Of a stretch of 64,000 bases of DNA, positions 1-7,859 are shown piece after piece. Every line of letters begins with the position of its first letter. Position 1 is the stretch's first letter. This stretch comes from Moraxellaceae bacterium AER2_44_116 (GTDB taxonomy: Bacteria; Pseudomonadota; Gammaproteobacteria; Pseudomonadales; Moraxellaceae): positions 1 to 64,000 of the forward strand of contig VIAD01000010.1 in assembly GCA_006546595.1 (NCBI GenBank). Direction: 5' to 3'. The notes beneath the pieces are model-generated. The model did no database searches and was not told the origin of the DNA. It saw only the letters and a program-made list of their open reading frames with translations. A program made the position numbers and the translations under genes.

Positions 1-2
1 CT

Positions 3-1028
3 CAAGCCGATATTGATCGTGTCACCCATGATTTAATGGAGCAAAAGCTACAAATTGCACGCGCCAATGCCATGTTAAAGGGTCTGGCCAATAACACAGA
101 ACCAGTTTTACTTCGGCCTTCAGGCGTATCTGATGTGCAGTTTTTAGACGCTCAACAGTTGTTGACAGGGCAGTACGCTGAGTATCAATCGAAGCTGGCT
201 TTATTGGCAGCGGATATCAATAAAAAGCAAGCAGAACAACGTTCGACACAAGAAGTTGTGAATAAGCTGCAAAGAAGCCTCCCCATTTCCCAACAACGGG
301 CGCAAAACTTCAAGCAGTTGGCCGATAACGATAATGTGCCTAAAGATGCGTATTTGCAGCGTGAACAACAAAGCATGGATCAAGCAGGGGATTTGGCCAC
401 TAATCGCAGTCGTATTAAAGAAATTACGGCGGCATTAGCGGCGACAGAAGAGCAAAAAAAGGCATTGTTAGCCGAAACCAATCGCACACATTTAGACAGT
501 TTAAATGAAGCGAATCAAAAAGCATCAGCATTAGAACAAGAGTTAATTAAAGCCAAATCGCGTAATGACTCAATGCGTTTGATTGCGCCTGTGGATGGTA
601 CAGTACAACAACTCGCGATTCATACCATTGGTGGTGTCGTGACAGAAGCCCAAGCGTTAATGGTGATTGTGCCAAACGATAACGCAGTCGAAGTGGAGGC
701 TTTTTTAGAAAACCAAGACATTGGTTTTGTGAATGAAGGCCAAGAAGCGGAAGTGAAAATCCAAACCTTTCCCTACACCAAATACGGCATTATTCATGGC
801 ACAGTGACCAGCGTATCTAACGATGCCATTAATGATGAAAAGCGCGGCTTGATTTATTCGACACGGGTGAAACTAGCACGTAGTACGATGATGGTCGAAA
901 ACAAAGAAGTGAATTTGTCGGCAGGGATGGCGGTGACGGTGGAAGTCAAAACGGGGACACGTCGGGTGATTGAATACTTCTTGAAGCCGTTTTTAGAGTC
1001 GAAAAATGAGAGTTTGAGGGAGCGGTAG
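3..1028 (+). CDS. HlyD-family type I secretion membrane fusion protein (5' partial)
   Basis: Periplasmic adaptor that links an inner-membrane ABC transporter to an outer-membrane channel in type I secretion. The frame is open from the window edge, so the N-terminal membrane anchor lies outside; the first in-window Met (position 36) is internal. Roughly the first 170 visible residues are Gln/Lys/Glu-rich and helical, as in the coiled-coil hairpin. They are followed by the lipoyl-like half (RLIAPVDGTVQ) and the beta-barrel segment with FLENQDIGFV and FPYTKYG. The C-terminus ends in MAVTVEVKTGTRRVIEYFLKP, up to the final LKP, which is typical of the HlyD/PrtE branch. The ABC transporter partner is presumably upstream of the window. 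Family assignment is firm; the secreted substrate is unknown. Confidence 0.9.
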   Translation, partial: QADIDRVTHDLMEQKLQIARANAMLKGLANNTEPVLLRPSGVSDVQFLDAQQLLTGQYAEYQSKLALLAADINKKQAEQRSTQEVVNKLQRSLPISQQRAQNFKQLADNDNVPKDAYLQREQQSMDQAGDLATNRSRIKEITAALAATEEQKKALLAETNRTHLDSLNEANQKASALEQELIKAKSRNDSMRLIAPVDGTVQQLAIHTIGGVVTEAQALMVIVPNDNAVEVEAFLENQDIGFVNEGQEAEVKIQTFPYTKYGIIHGTVTSVSNDAINDEKRGLIYSTRVKLARSTMMVENKEVNLSAGMAVTVEVKTGTRRVIEYFLKPFLESKNESLRER

Positions 1029-1847
1029 CTGCTGGCATCGGGTATAGTATTTTTCTCCTCGATAGTAGAAGTCAGAGGTAGAGTTAAGATAATCACGCCA
1101 TGTATTTTTGTTGGCGAGGATGAGGTTCTGATGGTAGATTATTAGCTCATTGGCTGCAATACTGTAGAACTATCGGGTGGTTTACGATAGATCAGCAAGT
1201 TGGTTGTGTGTCTTTAATGAAGACAGTTTTAGTCTTTCAATGATACAACTTTAATTTTTCGTCAGAATTTGATGGTAACGTAAAATCAATAGGTTACGAT
1301 CATTTCATGATAAGACTTTATTTTATGCGGACAGCAGTAATTGAGCAGCTGTTCCCCATGCCTGAGGGGATGAACCGTAAAGCGATGATGATAAAAAACT
1401 GTCATTGGTCTGTTCACCATGATATGCCATATCAGAAAATGGACAGAGTAACAAAAGAAAGCCCAAGCCGAAAAGAAACATCAATGTAGACATCAAAGGT
1501 AATGTTTTAAGCGTGACCCTTTTTATTGGCTAAACACCATCAAACTAATAGCTTCTAAAAACTGCTTTTTCTGTCATTTTTCAAGTATTTATGCAGCCAT
1601 TAAACCCTTGCCACATAAGGCTTACAGGTCATTATCATTATTTGAAAAAGTCATCTATCAGTTACGCTACTGTTAGTAAATTGCCAACAACTCACAGCTT
1701 CACAAAAAACTTTACGGCTCAATGAGTGTAGTATTTTTCATAGAATCGGTGGCGGTATAGGTGGAACAGATAGGTAGGGTGTCCGCGTTCGTCGTGCAAA
1801 ATAGAAAAAAGCAAACTGATAGCTTTTTTAACCTTTGGAGGCAGACA
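1029..1847. other. gene-poor accessory stretch
   Basis: About 820 bases between the secretion adaptor and the first KPW-motif gene. I see no convincing full-length gene. The only recognisable element is a broken copy of the gene starting at 2654 (positions 1421-1477, listed separately). The rest is AT-rich with no clear tRNA, terminator or transposase remnant. Confidence 0.6.
1421..1477 (+). pseudogene. truncated, frameshifted copy of the KPW-motif gene start
   Basis: Positions 1421-1477 repeat 2651-2706 almost base for base, including the ATGCCA start, TCAGAAAATGGACAGAG and AAAGAAAGCCCAAGCCGAAA. Relative to the intact gene there is an extra base just after the start (frameshift), and a G-to-T change converts the GAA codon into TAA. 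Similarity stops abruptly at about 1477. This is a degenerate leftover of a duplication or of an imprecise deletion rather than an expressed gene. Confidence 0.75.
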
Positions 1848-2408
1848 ATGGCGGCGCGTAACTGGACACCTGAACAACGAGAAGCACAAGCACAACGGAT
1901 TCGCCAATATAAACCGTGGGAGTTATCGACAGGCGCAAAGACCAGTAAAGGCAAGCGCAAGGTTGCGAGAAATGGCCTTAAACATGGTTGTAGTGTTCGC
2001 ATGACACGTGAGGCTTACATATCTCTGATTAAAAGCATGAACCCAGCCCTAGCCGACGATAGCGAGTTATTAGAGCCGCTACTTGCCAAGCTCAAATTTA
2101 ATCAAGAAGCCTTCACCGATGAGGATGATCTAAAGCCGATCATTCGACAGCTCACACGCGCTCAATCATTAATTAAAAAATCTAAGCGCATAGTCTGGAC
2201 AATAGACGATGTGGAGTCAGTAAGAAAACACATTAATCCTATGGTTGATGAATTATTCACGGTATCTAGTTGCATCATGGACACCTGTGAGCTACTGATA
2301 AAACTAGCCAAAAAATTAGAAGCCGAAGCCAAAGGCGACCCGCTGCAAGCAACCAAAATTCCGCCTAGTGTTCTTGAGAATATTAAAAACAATCTTGCAG
2401 CCGTTTGA
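1848..2408 (+). CDS. KPW-motif small basic protein, longer paralogue (unknown function)
   Basis: A 186-residue hypothetical protein. Its N-terminal 45 residues (WTPEQREAQAQRIRQYKPW, then STGAKT..GK and NGLKHG) match the pattern of the protein at 2654, so the two are paralogues. This WT-x-EQ / KPW / TGAKT-x-GK / N-x-LKHG signature occurs, as far as I recall, in short uncharacterised proteins of mobile-element-rich regions. The C-terminal 120 residues are predicted helical and lack a recognised domain. ATG 1848 is preferred to a GTG 29 codons upstream because GGAGGC lies six bases before it and homology with the paralogue begins there. The function is unknown. Confidence 0.7.
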   Translation: MAARNWTPEQREAQAQRIRQYKPWELSTGAKTSKGKRKVARNGLKHGCSVRMTREAYISLIKSMNPALADDSELLEPLLAKLKFNQEAFTDEDDLKPIIRQLTRAQSLIKKSKRIVWTIDDVESVRKHINPMVDELFTVSSCIMDTCELLIKLAKKLEAEAKGDPLQATKIPPSVLENIKNNLAAV

Positions 2409-2490
2409 AGCGCGAACAAGATATTCTTTGGTTGTTTGATTGATTTTCAAATCTTAGCAATGACGGTGGCGGTTGACGCAAATGCAACGC

Positions 2491-2571
2491 CAAGTTGACG
2501 GTATTGCATTGACCGTTATTCATTTCAAAGTATTGCTATCATTGATTTTTAAGCATGTTCAAGTTGACGGT
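2491..2571 (+). repeat. 12-bp direct repeats upstream of the second KPW gene
   Basis: CAAGTTGACGGT occurs exactly at 2491-2502 and 2560-2571, 69 bases apart. A related GGTTGACG lies at 2471 and a reverse-oriented TGACCGT at 2510. The cluster sits in the 245-base gap before the gene at 2654, so it could be an operator or an iteron-like binding array. This is inference from arrangement only. Confidence 0.45.
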
Positions 2572-2653
2572 GTAACCCGAACAAAACAGACGCTTTTTAC
2601 CATTTACACTCTATTTTAAGAACGAACTGTTACTTATTTATAGGGTGGATGAT

Positions 2654-2992
2654 ATGCCAGTCAGAAAATGGACAGAGGAACAAAAGAAAGCCCAAGCCGA
2701 AAAGATACGGGAATATAAACCTTGGTTGATGTCAGGCGGCGCACATACGGACGAAGGAAAAAAGAAGTCTTCACAAAATGCGCTCAAGACAGGGGAGTAC
2801 ACGGCGGATAAGGTGGCAGAGCGTAAACGCAAGGCGGCCAATAAAAGACCGTTATATAAAGGCGGTACAGTTTTAGAGACTTACGGTGATAAGCGGTTCA
2901 AATGGAATCGGTCAAGCAAGTACGGAGGAGCTTTGTTTTCGTCTTGGTCAAAATATGATGATATTCGTACAAAACTCAAGGCGTTTGTTTGA
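2654..2992 (+). CDS. KPW-motif small basic protein, shorter paralogue (unknown function)
   Basis: A 112-residue Lys-rich protein with an N-terminal WTEEQKKAQAEKIREYKPW block, then SGGAHT-x-EGKK and NALKTG, paralogous to the protein at 1848. The C-terminal half differs and contains RKRKAANKRPLYKGG, a strongly basic segment suggestive of nucleic-acid binding (inference). ATG 2654 is chosen because AGGGTGG (2642-2648) lies five bases upstream; an in-frame GTG at 2645 overlaps that ribosome-binding site. A 57-bp broken copy of its 5' end lies at 1421-1477. A hairpin terminator follows at 3051. Confidence 0.65.
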   Translation: MPVRKWTEEQKKAQAEKIREYKPWLMSGGAHTDEGKKKSSQNALKTGEYTADKVAERKRKAANKRPLYKGGTVLETYGDKRFKWNRSSKYGGALFSSWSKYDDIRTKLKAFV

Positions 2993-3050
2993 TGTCCCTC
3001 AAAATTTAGGAGTTAGTTATTTGTTTTATTGGCAATAATTAAGAACGTAC

Positions 3051-3074
3051 ACCGCCACCGACAGGCGGTTTTTT
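3051..3074 (+). terminator. rho-independent terminator after the KPW gene
   Basis: A 6-bp stem ACCGCC (3051-3056) / GGCGGT (3064-3069) with a 7-base loop, followed by a run of T to 3074, about 60 bases after the stop at 2992. Confidence 0.7.
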
Positions 3075-3143
3075 ATTGTCTGAAAATAGTCTCGTGAAGG
3101 CGGCTGGTAACCCATGAGTAACCCAGCAAAAATTTACAAGAAA

Positions 3144-3171
3144 TAAAAAAGCCCTGCATTACTGCAAGGCT
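3144..3171 (-). terminator. terminator of the tRNA-Met transcript
   Basis: Read on the minus strand, a 9-bp stem (AGCCTTGCA / TGCAGGGCT, one G-U pair) with a 4-base loop is followed by six T. It lies 20 bases downstream of the tRNA-Met 3' end, so it ends that transcript. Confidence 0.8.
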
Positions 3172-3191
3172 TTGATATTACAACGATATTT

Positions 3192-3268
3192 TGGTGGCTA
3201 TGACGGGACTCGAACCTGTGACCCCAGCATTATGAGTGCTGTGCTCTAACCAACTGAGCTACATAGCC
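3192..3268 (-). tRNA. tRNA-Met (CAT)
   Basis: A 77-base cloverleaf on the minus strand. The acceptor stem is GGCTATG / CATAGCC, the discriminator is A and CCA is encoded. The anticodon stem is CAGCA / TGCTG with loop CTCATAA (anticodon CAT), and the T-loop has GGTTCGAGTCC. The acceptor begins with a normal G-C pair (G1 opposite C72), unlike the unpaired C1-A72 of initiator tRNA, so this is the elongator form (or a precursor of a lysidine-modified Ile tRNA, less likely). Confidence 0.95.
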
Positions 3269-3293
3269 ATCGATCTCTACAAGAGAGGCGCGT

Positions 3294-3322
3294 ATTTTCT
3301 TAGTCTATCGATCTCTTGTCAA
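3294..3322 (-). promoter_or_regulatory. stable-RNA promoter for tRNA-Met
   Basis: On the minus strand a perfect -35 TTGACA (3317-3322), 17-base spacer and weak -10 GAAAAT (3294-3299) precede a GC-rich discriminator ACGCGCC. This is the layout of sigma-70 promoters for tRNA genes under stringent control. The predicted start is near 3287, about 20 bases before the tRNA. Confidence 0.65.
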
Positions 3323-3339
3323 GCAATTAATCGAAAAAA

Positions 3340-4566
3340 TCACTTATCAAAGTCAATGTCGCGCAAAAAACGAGCCATATCCTTCAAATACTTACCTTGG
3401 TCTAAATGCAAAATATGATTTCCCGGAAACCAATGAAGCCGGCATCGATCCCAATGCTCCCACAATAAACGACTATGTTTCGGTGGGGCTAAACGGTCGC
3501 CTGCACCACTAATAATCATCAAACGCTCTTTAGGGAGCTTGGGGGCATATGTTAATGGACATTGGACGGATAGTGTATGTCTAGCCTCATGGATATTAAT
3601 GCCGGCAATCCGTAAGCCAGTTTTTACGAGAGGAGCAACAGGAAACCATTCATACAACAAATCAACCAAACTGACGACGGGCACATTGGGCATCGAAAAC
3701 TGTAAGCGATCTTCAACGGCGGCTAAAAGGGCACTGGTATAACCGCCTAAAGAAATCCCTGTTACGCCAATTTTCTCTACACCTGTGCTTTCTAAATAAT
3801 CCATAAATAAACGAAAGTCATAAACTGATTGGGCAACGGCTTCGTTAATATGCAAAATGCCATGAGCAAAATACCCATAACCGCCAAAAGGCTCAGTAGG
3901 TGCTTTGCGTCGTCCATGAAAGGGAAGGGTATATAGCAAAATATCGTACCCCTGTTGATAAAACCACGGTAAGGCTAACCAACGACTATTAAACCAATAA
4001 GGGTCGGCCATAAAACCATGAATCATACAAATCGTAGGGCGCGGTTTATCACCATGTCGCCAATGTTGTGCCCACGCCGTATTATTATGTTTTAGCTTGG
4101 CATAGGCTTCACGCTTTTTCGGGTTAACGGCTTCAAAGGGGCTGTCAAAAGAGAGTAATTCACAAATGCCGCCATCTTGGGGCTGAAAATCGAGTCTTCC
4201 TGCTTTGCTTTTTCTAACGACCACCTTTTCAGTTGGCTTTTTAAAGAATTGTGAAGCATCGTGTGTTTCCCCTAATTTTTGATAAAAGAAGCGATCTTGA
4301 TAATCTTCTGCTAATTGTTTTGGGGATAAAGTGAAAGGCAAGCAACAGACACTGGCTAACGAGGCCATGACGGTGCGTAAACCAATATCTAAAGCGGCAG
4401 TGCCTTCAACCATCATTTGTGTTTTGAAATCTAAATAAAAATCGTCAGGGAATTTATGAAAACTAGGCTCTAGCGAGTTCCACCACGGTTGTTGAGGGAG
4501 AAAGTGTCTAGAGTGGTTATAAGTTTTATTGGCGACACGCGAAACGATAGCACTGATTTTTTCCAA
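3340..4566 (-). CDS. alpha/beta hydrolase
   Basis: A 408-residue alpha/beta-hydrolase fold protein. It has the oxyanion-side CMIHGFMADPYW, the nucleophile elbow GISLGG, the acid Asp in ISGAGDRLAPP and the catalytic His in GNHILHLD near the C-terminus, giving a complete Ser-Asp-His triad. A hydrophobic stretch before residue 80 could be an N-terminal membrane-associated segment. No close named family is recognised; the substrate is unknown (esterase or lipase-like). Start: TTG at 4566 with AGGGGGAAG just upstream; the next in-frame ATG is about 50 codons in and would remove conserved-looking sequence. The neighbour at 4745 is another hydrolase on the same strand, but a palindromic repeat separates them. 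Confidence 0.8.
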   Translation of the reverse strand: MEKISAIVSRVANKTYNHSRHFLPQQPWWNSLEPSFHKFPDDFYLDFKTQMMVEGTAALDIGLRTVMASLASVCCLPFTLSPKQLAEDYQDRFFYQKLGETHDASQFFKKPTEKVVVRKSKAGRLDFQPQDGGICELLSFDSPFEAVNPKKREAYAKLKHNNTAWAQHWRHGDKPRPTICMIHGFMADPYWFNSRWLALPWFYQQGYDILLYTLPFHGRRKAPTEPFGGYGYFAHGILHINEAVAQSVYDFRLFMDYLESTGVEKIGVTGISLGGYTSALLAAVEDRLQFSMPNVPVVSLVDLLYEWFPVAPLVKTGLRIAGINIHEARHTLSVQCPLTYAPKLPKERLMIISGAGDRLAPPKHSRLLWEHWDRCRLHWFPGNHILHLDQGKYLKDMARFLRDIDFDK

Positions 4567-4678
4567 GACTTCCCCCTAGTTGTACTTATTGGACGATAGT
4601 ACAGGAAGATAGCCGATAATTTGCTCTGCTGGCAACAAGGAATTAAGTCAGACTGAAATTAGTTCAAAAGTCGCTTGG

Positions 4679-4728
4679 CTTCGACTCCGCTCAGTCAGCG
4701 CAAAAATGCTCCCTGAGCGGAGTCGAAG
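4679..4728. repeat. palindromic repeat element (16-bp perfect inverted repeat)
   Basis: CTTCGACTCCGCTCAG (4679-4694) and its exact reverse complement (4713-4728) flank an 18-base loop. A degenerate second copy lies at 10567-10632 between ftsY and rpoH. The core TTCGACTCCGCTC resembles REP/MITE-like intergenic repeats in other genomes. It may act as a transcript hairpin between the two hydrolase genes. Confidence 0.75.
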
Positions 4729-4744
4729 GGCTAATTTGAGCCTA

Positions 4745-5779
4745 CTACCGCGATGAATGAATATAATTCAAAAAAGCAGGAATCCGTTGTTCTAAATAAT
4801 ACACAGGTTTTGTCACAGTGCCTGAAATAAATCCTACATGACCGCCAGACTCGGCTAGCTCAAAATGAATCATTGGCGATAGTTCATTGGATTGTGGAAT
4901 CACTAAGGGCGACATAAAGGGATCATCCATGGCATGAATCACCAAGGTTGGTACTTTAATGTCTTTTAAAAATTGATTTGGACGACAACGAGCATAATAA
5001 TCATGTACACCATCAAAGCCATGTAATGGTGCCATGAGTAAATCATCAAACTGCCAAAAGGATTTAAACGGCGCATGGGTTAAGCATTGTTCAATTTTTT
5101 GTGCTTCGCTAGTGGCACCCGTGTTTTCGAGATAGCGAAGTTTTGCATACCAGAGTGCATGTAATTCATCGAGCAAGTGTTTGCGATAAATCATCGAAAA
5201 GCCTTTATCTAAGCGTTTGGCACAAATAGCCATTTCTAGGGGCGTGGATACGGCAACACCCGCCAATAAACGAGGATGATCACCTAATTCAGCCAGTGTT
5301 TTTAGTGTCATACTGCCACCCAAAGAGTAACCAACAATCATGATAGGGCGTTCTTGGCTATCAATTAGGTGCTGAAAAACGCCACGTACATCATCGCTTG
5401 CCCCTGCATGATAGGCTCGTGTCGCTTGATTGGGTTCAGTTGCTCCACGACAATTCATTGCCACACTTGGCCAATGTTGCGCTGCCAACGCTTTTTGTAA
5501 GCCCAAGACATAATGCGAGTCACTTGAGCCACTTAGGCCATGAATCACTAAGACTAACGGGGCATTTGGACTTATTTGTGTGGGCGTATGAGCATCTAAT
5601 AAGACAAAATCACCATCAGTGAGAGTGATTCGTTGTCGTTGCCGAGTCAGTTGTGGACGAGTTTTTCGATGTACAGAGGCAAATAAGGTCTGTAAATGTG
5701 GATTTGCTAAAAAAGGGGCGGGACGAAAAGGGCTGTTAAAAAAACCTTTTTGAAACGAGGTATTCGGTGCGATGGACAT
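4745..5779 (-). CDS. YheT-family alpha/beta hydrolase
   Basis: A 344-residue hydrolase of the YheT/COG0429 family, related to bacterial and eukaryotic ABHD1/3 proteins. Seen: the RPAPFLANPHLQTL N-terminal signature, HGLSGSSDSHY, the family-specific NCRGA, the nucleophile elbow GYSLGG, the acid HAMDDPFM and the His GGHVGF. The physiological substrate is not established. ATG 5779 is favoured (upstream AAGG). An ATG at 5836 would add 19 residues, but it lies inside a repeat element (5811-5870) and has no ribosome-binding site. Confidence 0.88.
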   Translation of the reverse strand: MSIAPNTSFQKGFFNSPFRPAPFLANPHLQTLFASVHRKTRPQLTRQRQRITLTDGDFVLLDAHTPTQISPNAPLVLVIHGLSGSSDSHYVLGLQKALAAQHWPSVAMNCRGATEPNQATRAYHAGASDDVRGVFQHLIDSQERPIMIVGYSLGGSMTLKTLAELGDHPRLLAGVAVSTPLEMAICAKRLDKGFSMIYRKHLLDELHALWYAKLRYLENTGATSEAQKIEQCLTHAPFKSFWQFDDLLMAPLHGFDGVHDYYARCRPNQFLKDIKVPTLVIHAMDDPFMSPLVIPQSNELSPMIHFELAESGGHVGFISGTVTKPVYYLEQRIPAFLNYIHSSR

Positions 5780-5810
5780 GAATGATAACCTTGTTTGATT
5801 CAAATTAAGC

Positions 5811-5870
5811 GTTGTAGGGGCGGTTTTAACCGTCATATTTTTTGGCGAATAAATTCATCCCTACAGCGTT
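5811..5870. repeat. facing pair of GTAGGG...TTTA...CG half-repeats
   Basis: Two related sequences point at each other. On the plus strand from about 5815 there is GTAGGGGCGGTTTTAACCGTC; on the minus strand, ending near 5868, GTAGGGATGAATTTATTCGCC. Such units are a widespread intergenic repeat type. The element covers the junction between rsmD and the YheT gene and includes the rsmD stop codon (5861-5863). Confidence 0.6.
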
Positions 5871-6454
5871 TCAACAGGAATATAACGTACCAAAAAACCA
5901 TGAACGCTACCCGCGCGGGTATTTTTGATTGCCTGCCACGCTACAGGTAAGCCTAACGCCGACCAATCACGATCAGCCTCAATATAAATCCAACTATCGG
6001 CATGAATGAGCTGTTGTTTGACTAATAGTTCGCAAACGGGCTGCCAAAAATTTAATGCGTAGGGTGGGTCTAAAAATATGACATCAAACGGCGTTTTTTG
6101 CTGATTCAGCAGTTGCAAGGTATCGCCCACTAAGACAGGCATGGGTTTGCCAAAATCAGTCAGTGTTTGTTGCAATTGTTTGGCTTGACCTGCGTGTTTT
6201 TCGATAAAAACACATTCCGCGGCATTACGCGATAAGGCTTCGACACCTAACGCGCCACTGCCCGCAAACGCATCTAAGCAGCGTTTGCCTTGAATCTCAA
6301 ATTGCAGCCAGTTAAACAGGGTTTCACGTACGCGATCAGGCGTAGGGCGCAAATCATCAACCACAATAAAGGTCAGGATGCGCCGTTTCCATTGCCCGCC
6401 AATGATGCGTAGCGAGCTAGTGGTGATTTTTTGAGAAGAGTTACTTTTTCGCAA
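5861..6454 (-). CDS. rsmD: 16S rRNA (guanine(966)-N2)-methyltransferase RsmD
   Basis: Methylates N2 of G966 in 16S rRNA on the assembling small subunit, using SAM. The 197-residue length is normal. Seen: the N-terminal LRIIGGQWKRR, RPTPDRVRETLFNWL, the SAM-binding LDAFAGSGALGVEALSR and the catalytic LDPPY (N/DPPY motif). The start is TTG at 6454; AAGGAG six bases upstream decides it. This start lies 14 bases inside the 3' end of the M16 peptidase gene, so translation is probably coupled. The stop codon lies inside a repeat element. Confidence 0.95.
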   Translation of the reverse strand: MRKSNSSQKITTSSLRIIGGQWKRRILTFIVVDDLRPTPDRVRETLFNWLQFEIQGKRCLDAFAGSGALGVEALSRNAAECVFIEKHAGQAKQLQQTLTDFGKPMPVLVGDTLQLLNQQKTPFDVIFLDPPYALNFWQPVCELLVKQQLIHADSWIYIEADRDWSALGLPVAWQAIKNTRAGSVHGFLVRYIPVETL

Positions 6455-7859
6455 CGGTAACTCCTTGACCCACAGTGACCGTTAGCATTTTGTCAGGATT
6501 AATGTGTTGGCGAAATGCCTCACGAATATCTTTAGCGGTCACTTTGTTAATACGATCATTAAACGTGTCTAAATAATCCGCAGGTAAATTATAAAAGCCC
6601 ATTGAGCCTAAATAGGCCAAAATACTGGCATTGCTTGAGGTGCTTAACGGAAAACCACCCAAAATATTATCTTTGGCTTCGGTAATTTGTTCGTCTGTTG
6701 CCCCTTTGCGTATAAAGTCACGGAGGTTGCTACGAATTAAATCCAAGGCTTGTTGGGTTTGGTCGCTGCGTGTTGACAAGCTAATCATAAACGGGCCTTC
6801 AGCACTCATCGGTACAACGGAGCTATATACGCCATAGGTTAAACCGCGTTTTTCACGTAACTCTTTCATTAGAATAGAGCCAAAACCGCCGCCACCTAAA
6901 ATTTCATTGCCGACATACAAGGCTTCATAGTCTTTATCATCACGACGCATACTGGCCAATCCCATCATAATATGGGTTTGTTGTGATGGAAAAGAAAGAT
7001 GCTTGTGAATGCCTTTGGCTAAAGGCGGAACACGGATTTGTTTCGGTGCAGCTTGACCTCTACTAAGGCTGCCACTGATCGTTTCAGCAATCGCTTTGGC
7101 TTTATCATCATTAATATCACCAATTAGCGTTATCGTCGCATTTTGTGCGACGAAATATTGCTGATGAAAAGATTTTAAGTCATCTGTTTTGATTTTTTTT
7201 AGGCTATCAGGTGTGCCGCTAGAGGGGTGTGCATACGGATGATCGCCGTACAAATGTTGGTAAAATAACAGACCTGCTTGCGCGGATGGCGATTGTTTTT
7301 TGTGTTGTTGGCCAACTTGTGCGCCATCAAAAATACGATTAAAAGAAGCCTCTGGAAAACTTGGGCGAGCAACAATATCGGTAAAAACAGTCAGTGCGGG
7401 GTCTAAATAGGCTGTGTCACTCAGCACCCGTAAATCAACAAGAAACATATCGCGGTAGGCGGCCGCATGAAACGATGCCCCTAAGTTTTCAAAAGCGGCA
7501 GCAATGTCATCGGTTGAACGTGTTGCTGTGCCTTCGTCTAGCATTTGGCTGACTAAACTGGCGACACCAAATTGTGCGCCATCACGCGCTGAGCCTGCAT
7601 CAAACAACACACGCACATCCACCATCGGTAATTCGCCCGCATGAACAAATAATACTTTTGCTCCATTACTGGTTTGCCATTGTTGTATCGCTATATTTCG
7701 GCGTGGTGACGGTGCATTTTTAACAGCAGCAATGGTCTCTAATTTGTCTAAAGAAGTCAGAGGGCCGTCAGTGACGACACCGCCTTCAGGAGCGGCATAA
7801 CTGACATTGGCAGACAGACAAATACTTAATAAACAAGTGGTTAATAGATGATATTTCAT
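6441..7859 (-). CDS. M16-family peptidase-like protein, non-catalytic partner
   Basis: A 472-residue exported member of the M16 (insulinase/pitrilysin) family. A signal peptide MKYHLLTTCLLSICLSANVS is followed by two M16 halves, including SFHQQYFVAQNATITLIGD and the C-half GGGGFGSILMKELREKRGLTYG. Where the active partner has HxxEH this protein has VSQMLDEGT, so the zinc site is missing. Pairs of active and inactive M16 subunits forming heterodimers are known in bacteria. ATG 7859 overlaps the stop of the upstream gene as TAATG, a translational-coupling arrangement that supports equimolar production. Longer starts upstream would destroy the signal peptide. Confidence 0.9.
   Translation of the reverse strand: MKYHLLTTCLLSICLSANVSYAAPEGGVVTDGPLTSLDKLETIAAVKNAPSPRRNIAIQQWQTSNGAKVLFVHAGELPMVDVRVLFDAGSARDGAQFGVASLVSQMLDEGTATRSTDDIAAAFENLGASFHAAAYRDMFLVDLRVLSDTAYLDPALTVFTDIVARPSFPEASFNRIFDGAQVGQQHKKQSPSAQAGLLFYQHLYGDHPYAHPSSGTPDSLKKIKTDDLKSFHQQYFVAQNATITLIGDINDDKAKAIAETISGSLSRGQAAPKQIRVPPLAKGIHKHLSFPSQQTHIMMGLASMRRDDKDYEALYVGNEILGGGGFGSILMKELREKRGLTYGVYSSVVPMSAEGPFMISLSTRSDQTQQALDLIRSNLRDFIRKGATDEQITEAKDNILGGFPLSTSSNASILAYLGSMGFYNLPADYLDTFNDRINKVTAKDIREAFRQHINPDKMLTVTVGQGVTVAKK

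Noticed and set aside
1307..1489. 60-codon plus-strand frame
   Set aside because: It contains the frameshifted copy of the KPW gene and has no ribosome-binding site or coherent protein composition.
2466..2571. CRISPR array
   Set aside because: Only two exact 12-bp copies with unequal neighbours; no regular spacer structure and no cas genes. I found no CRISPR array in the window.
5780..5836. N-terminal extension of the YheT hydrolase to ATG 5836
   Set aside because: The extra 19 codons come from a repeat element, have no Shine-Dalgarno sequence, and precede the normal family start.
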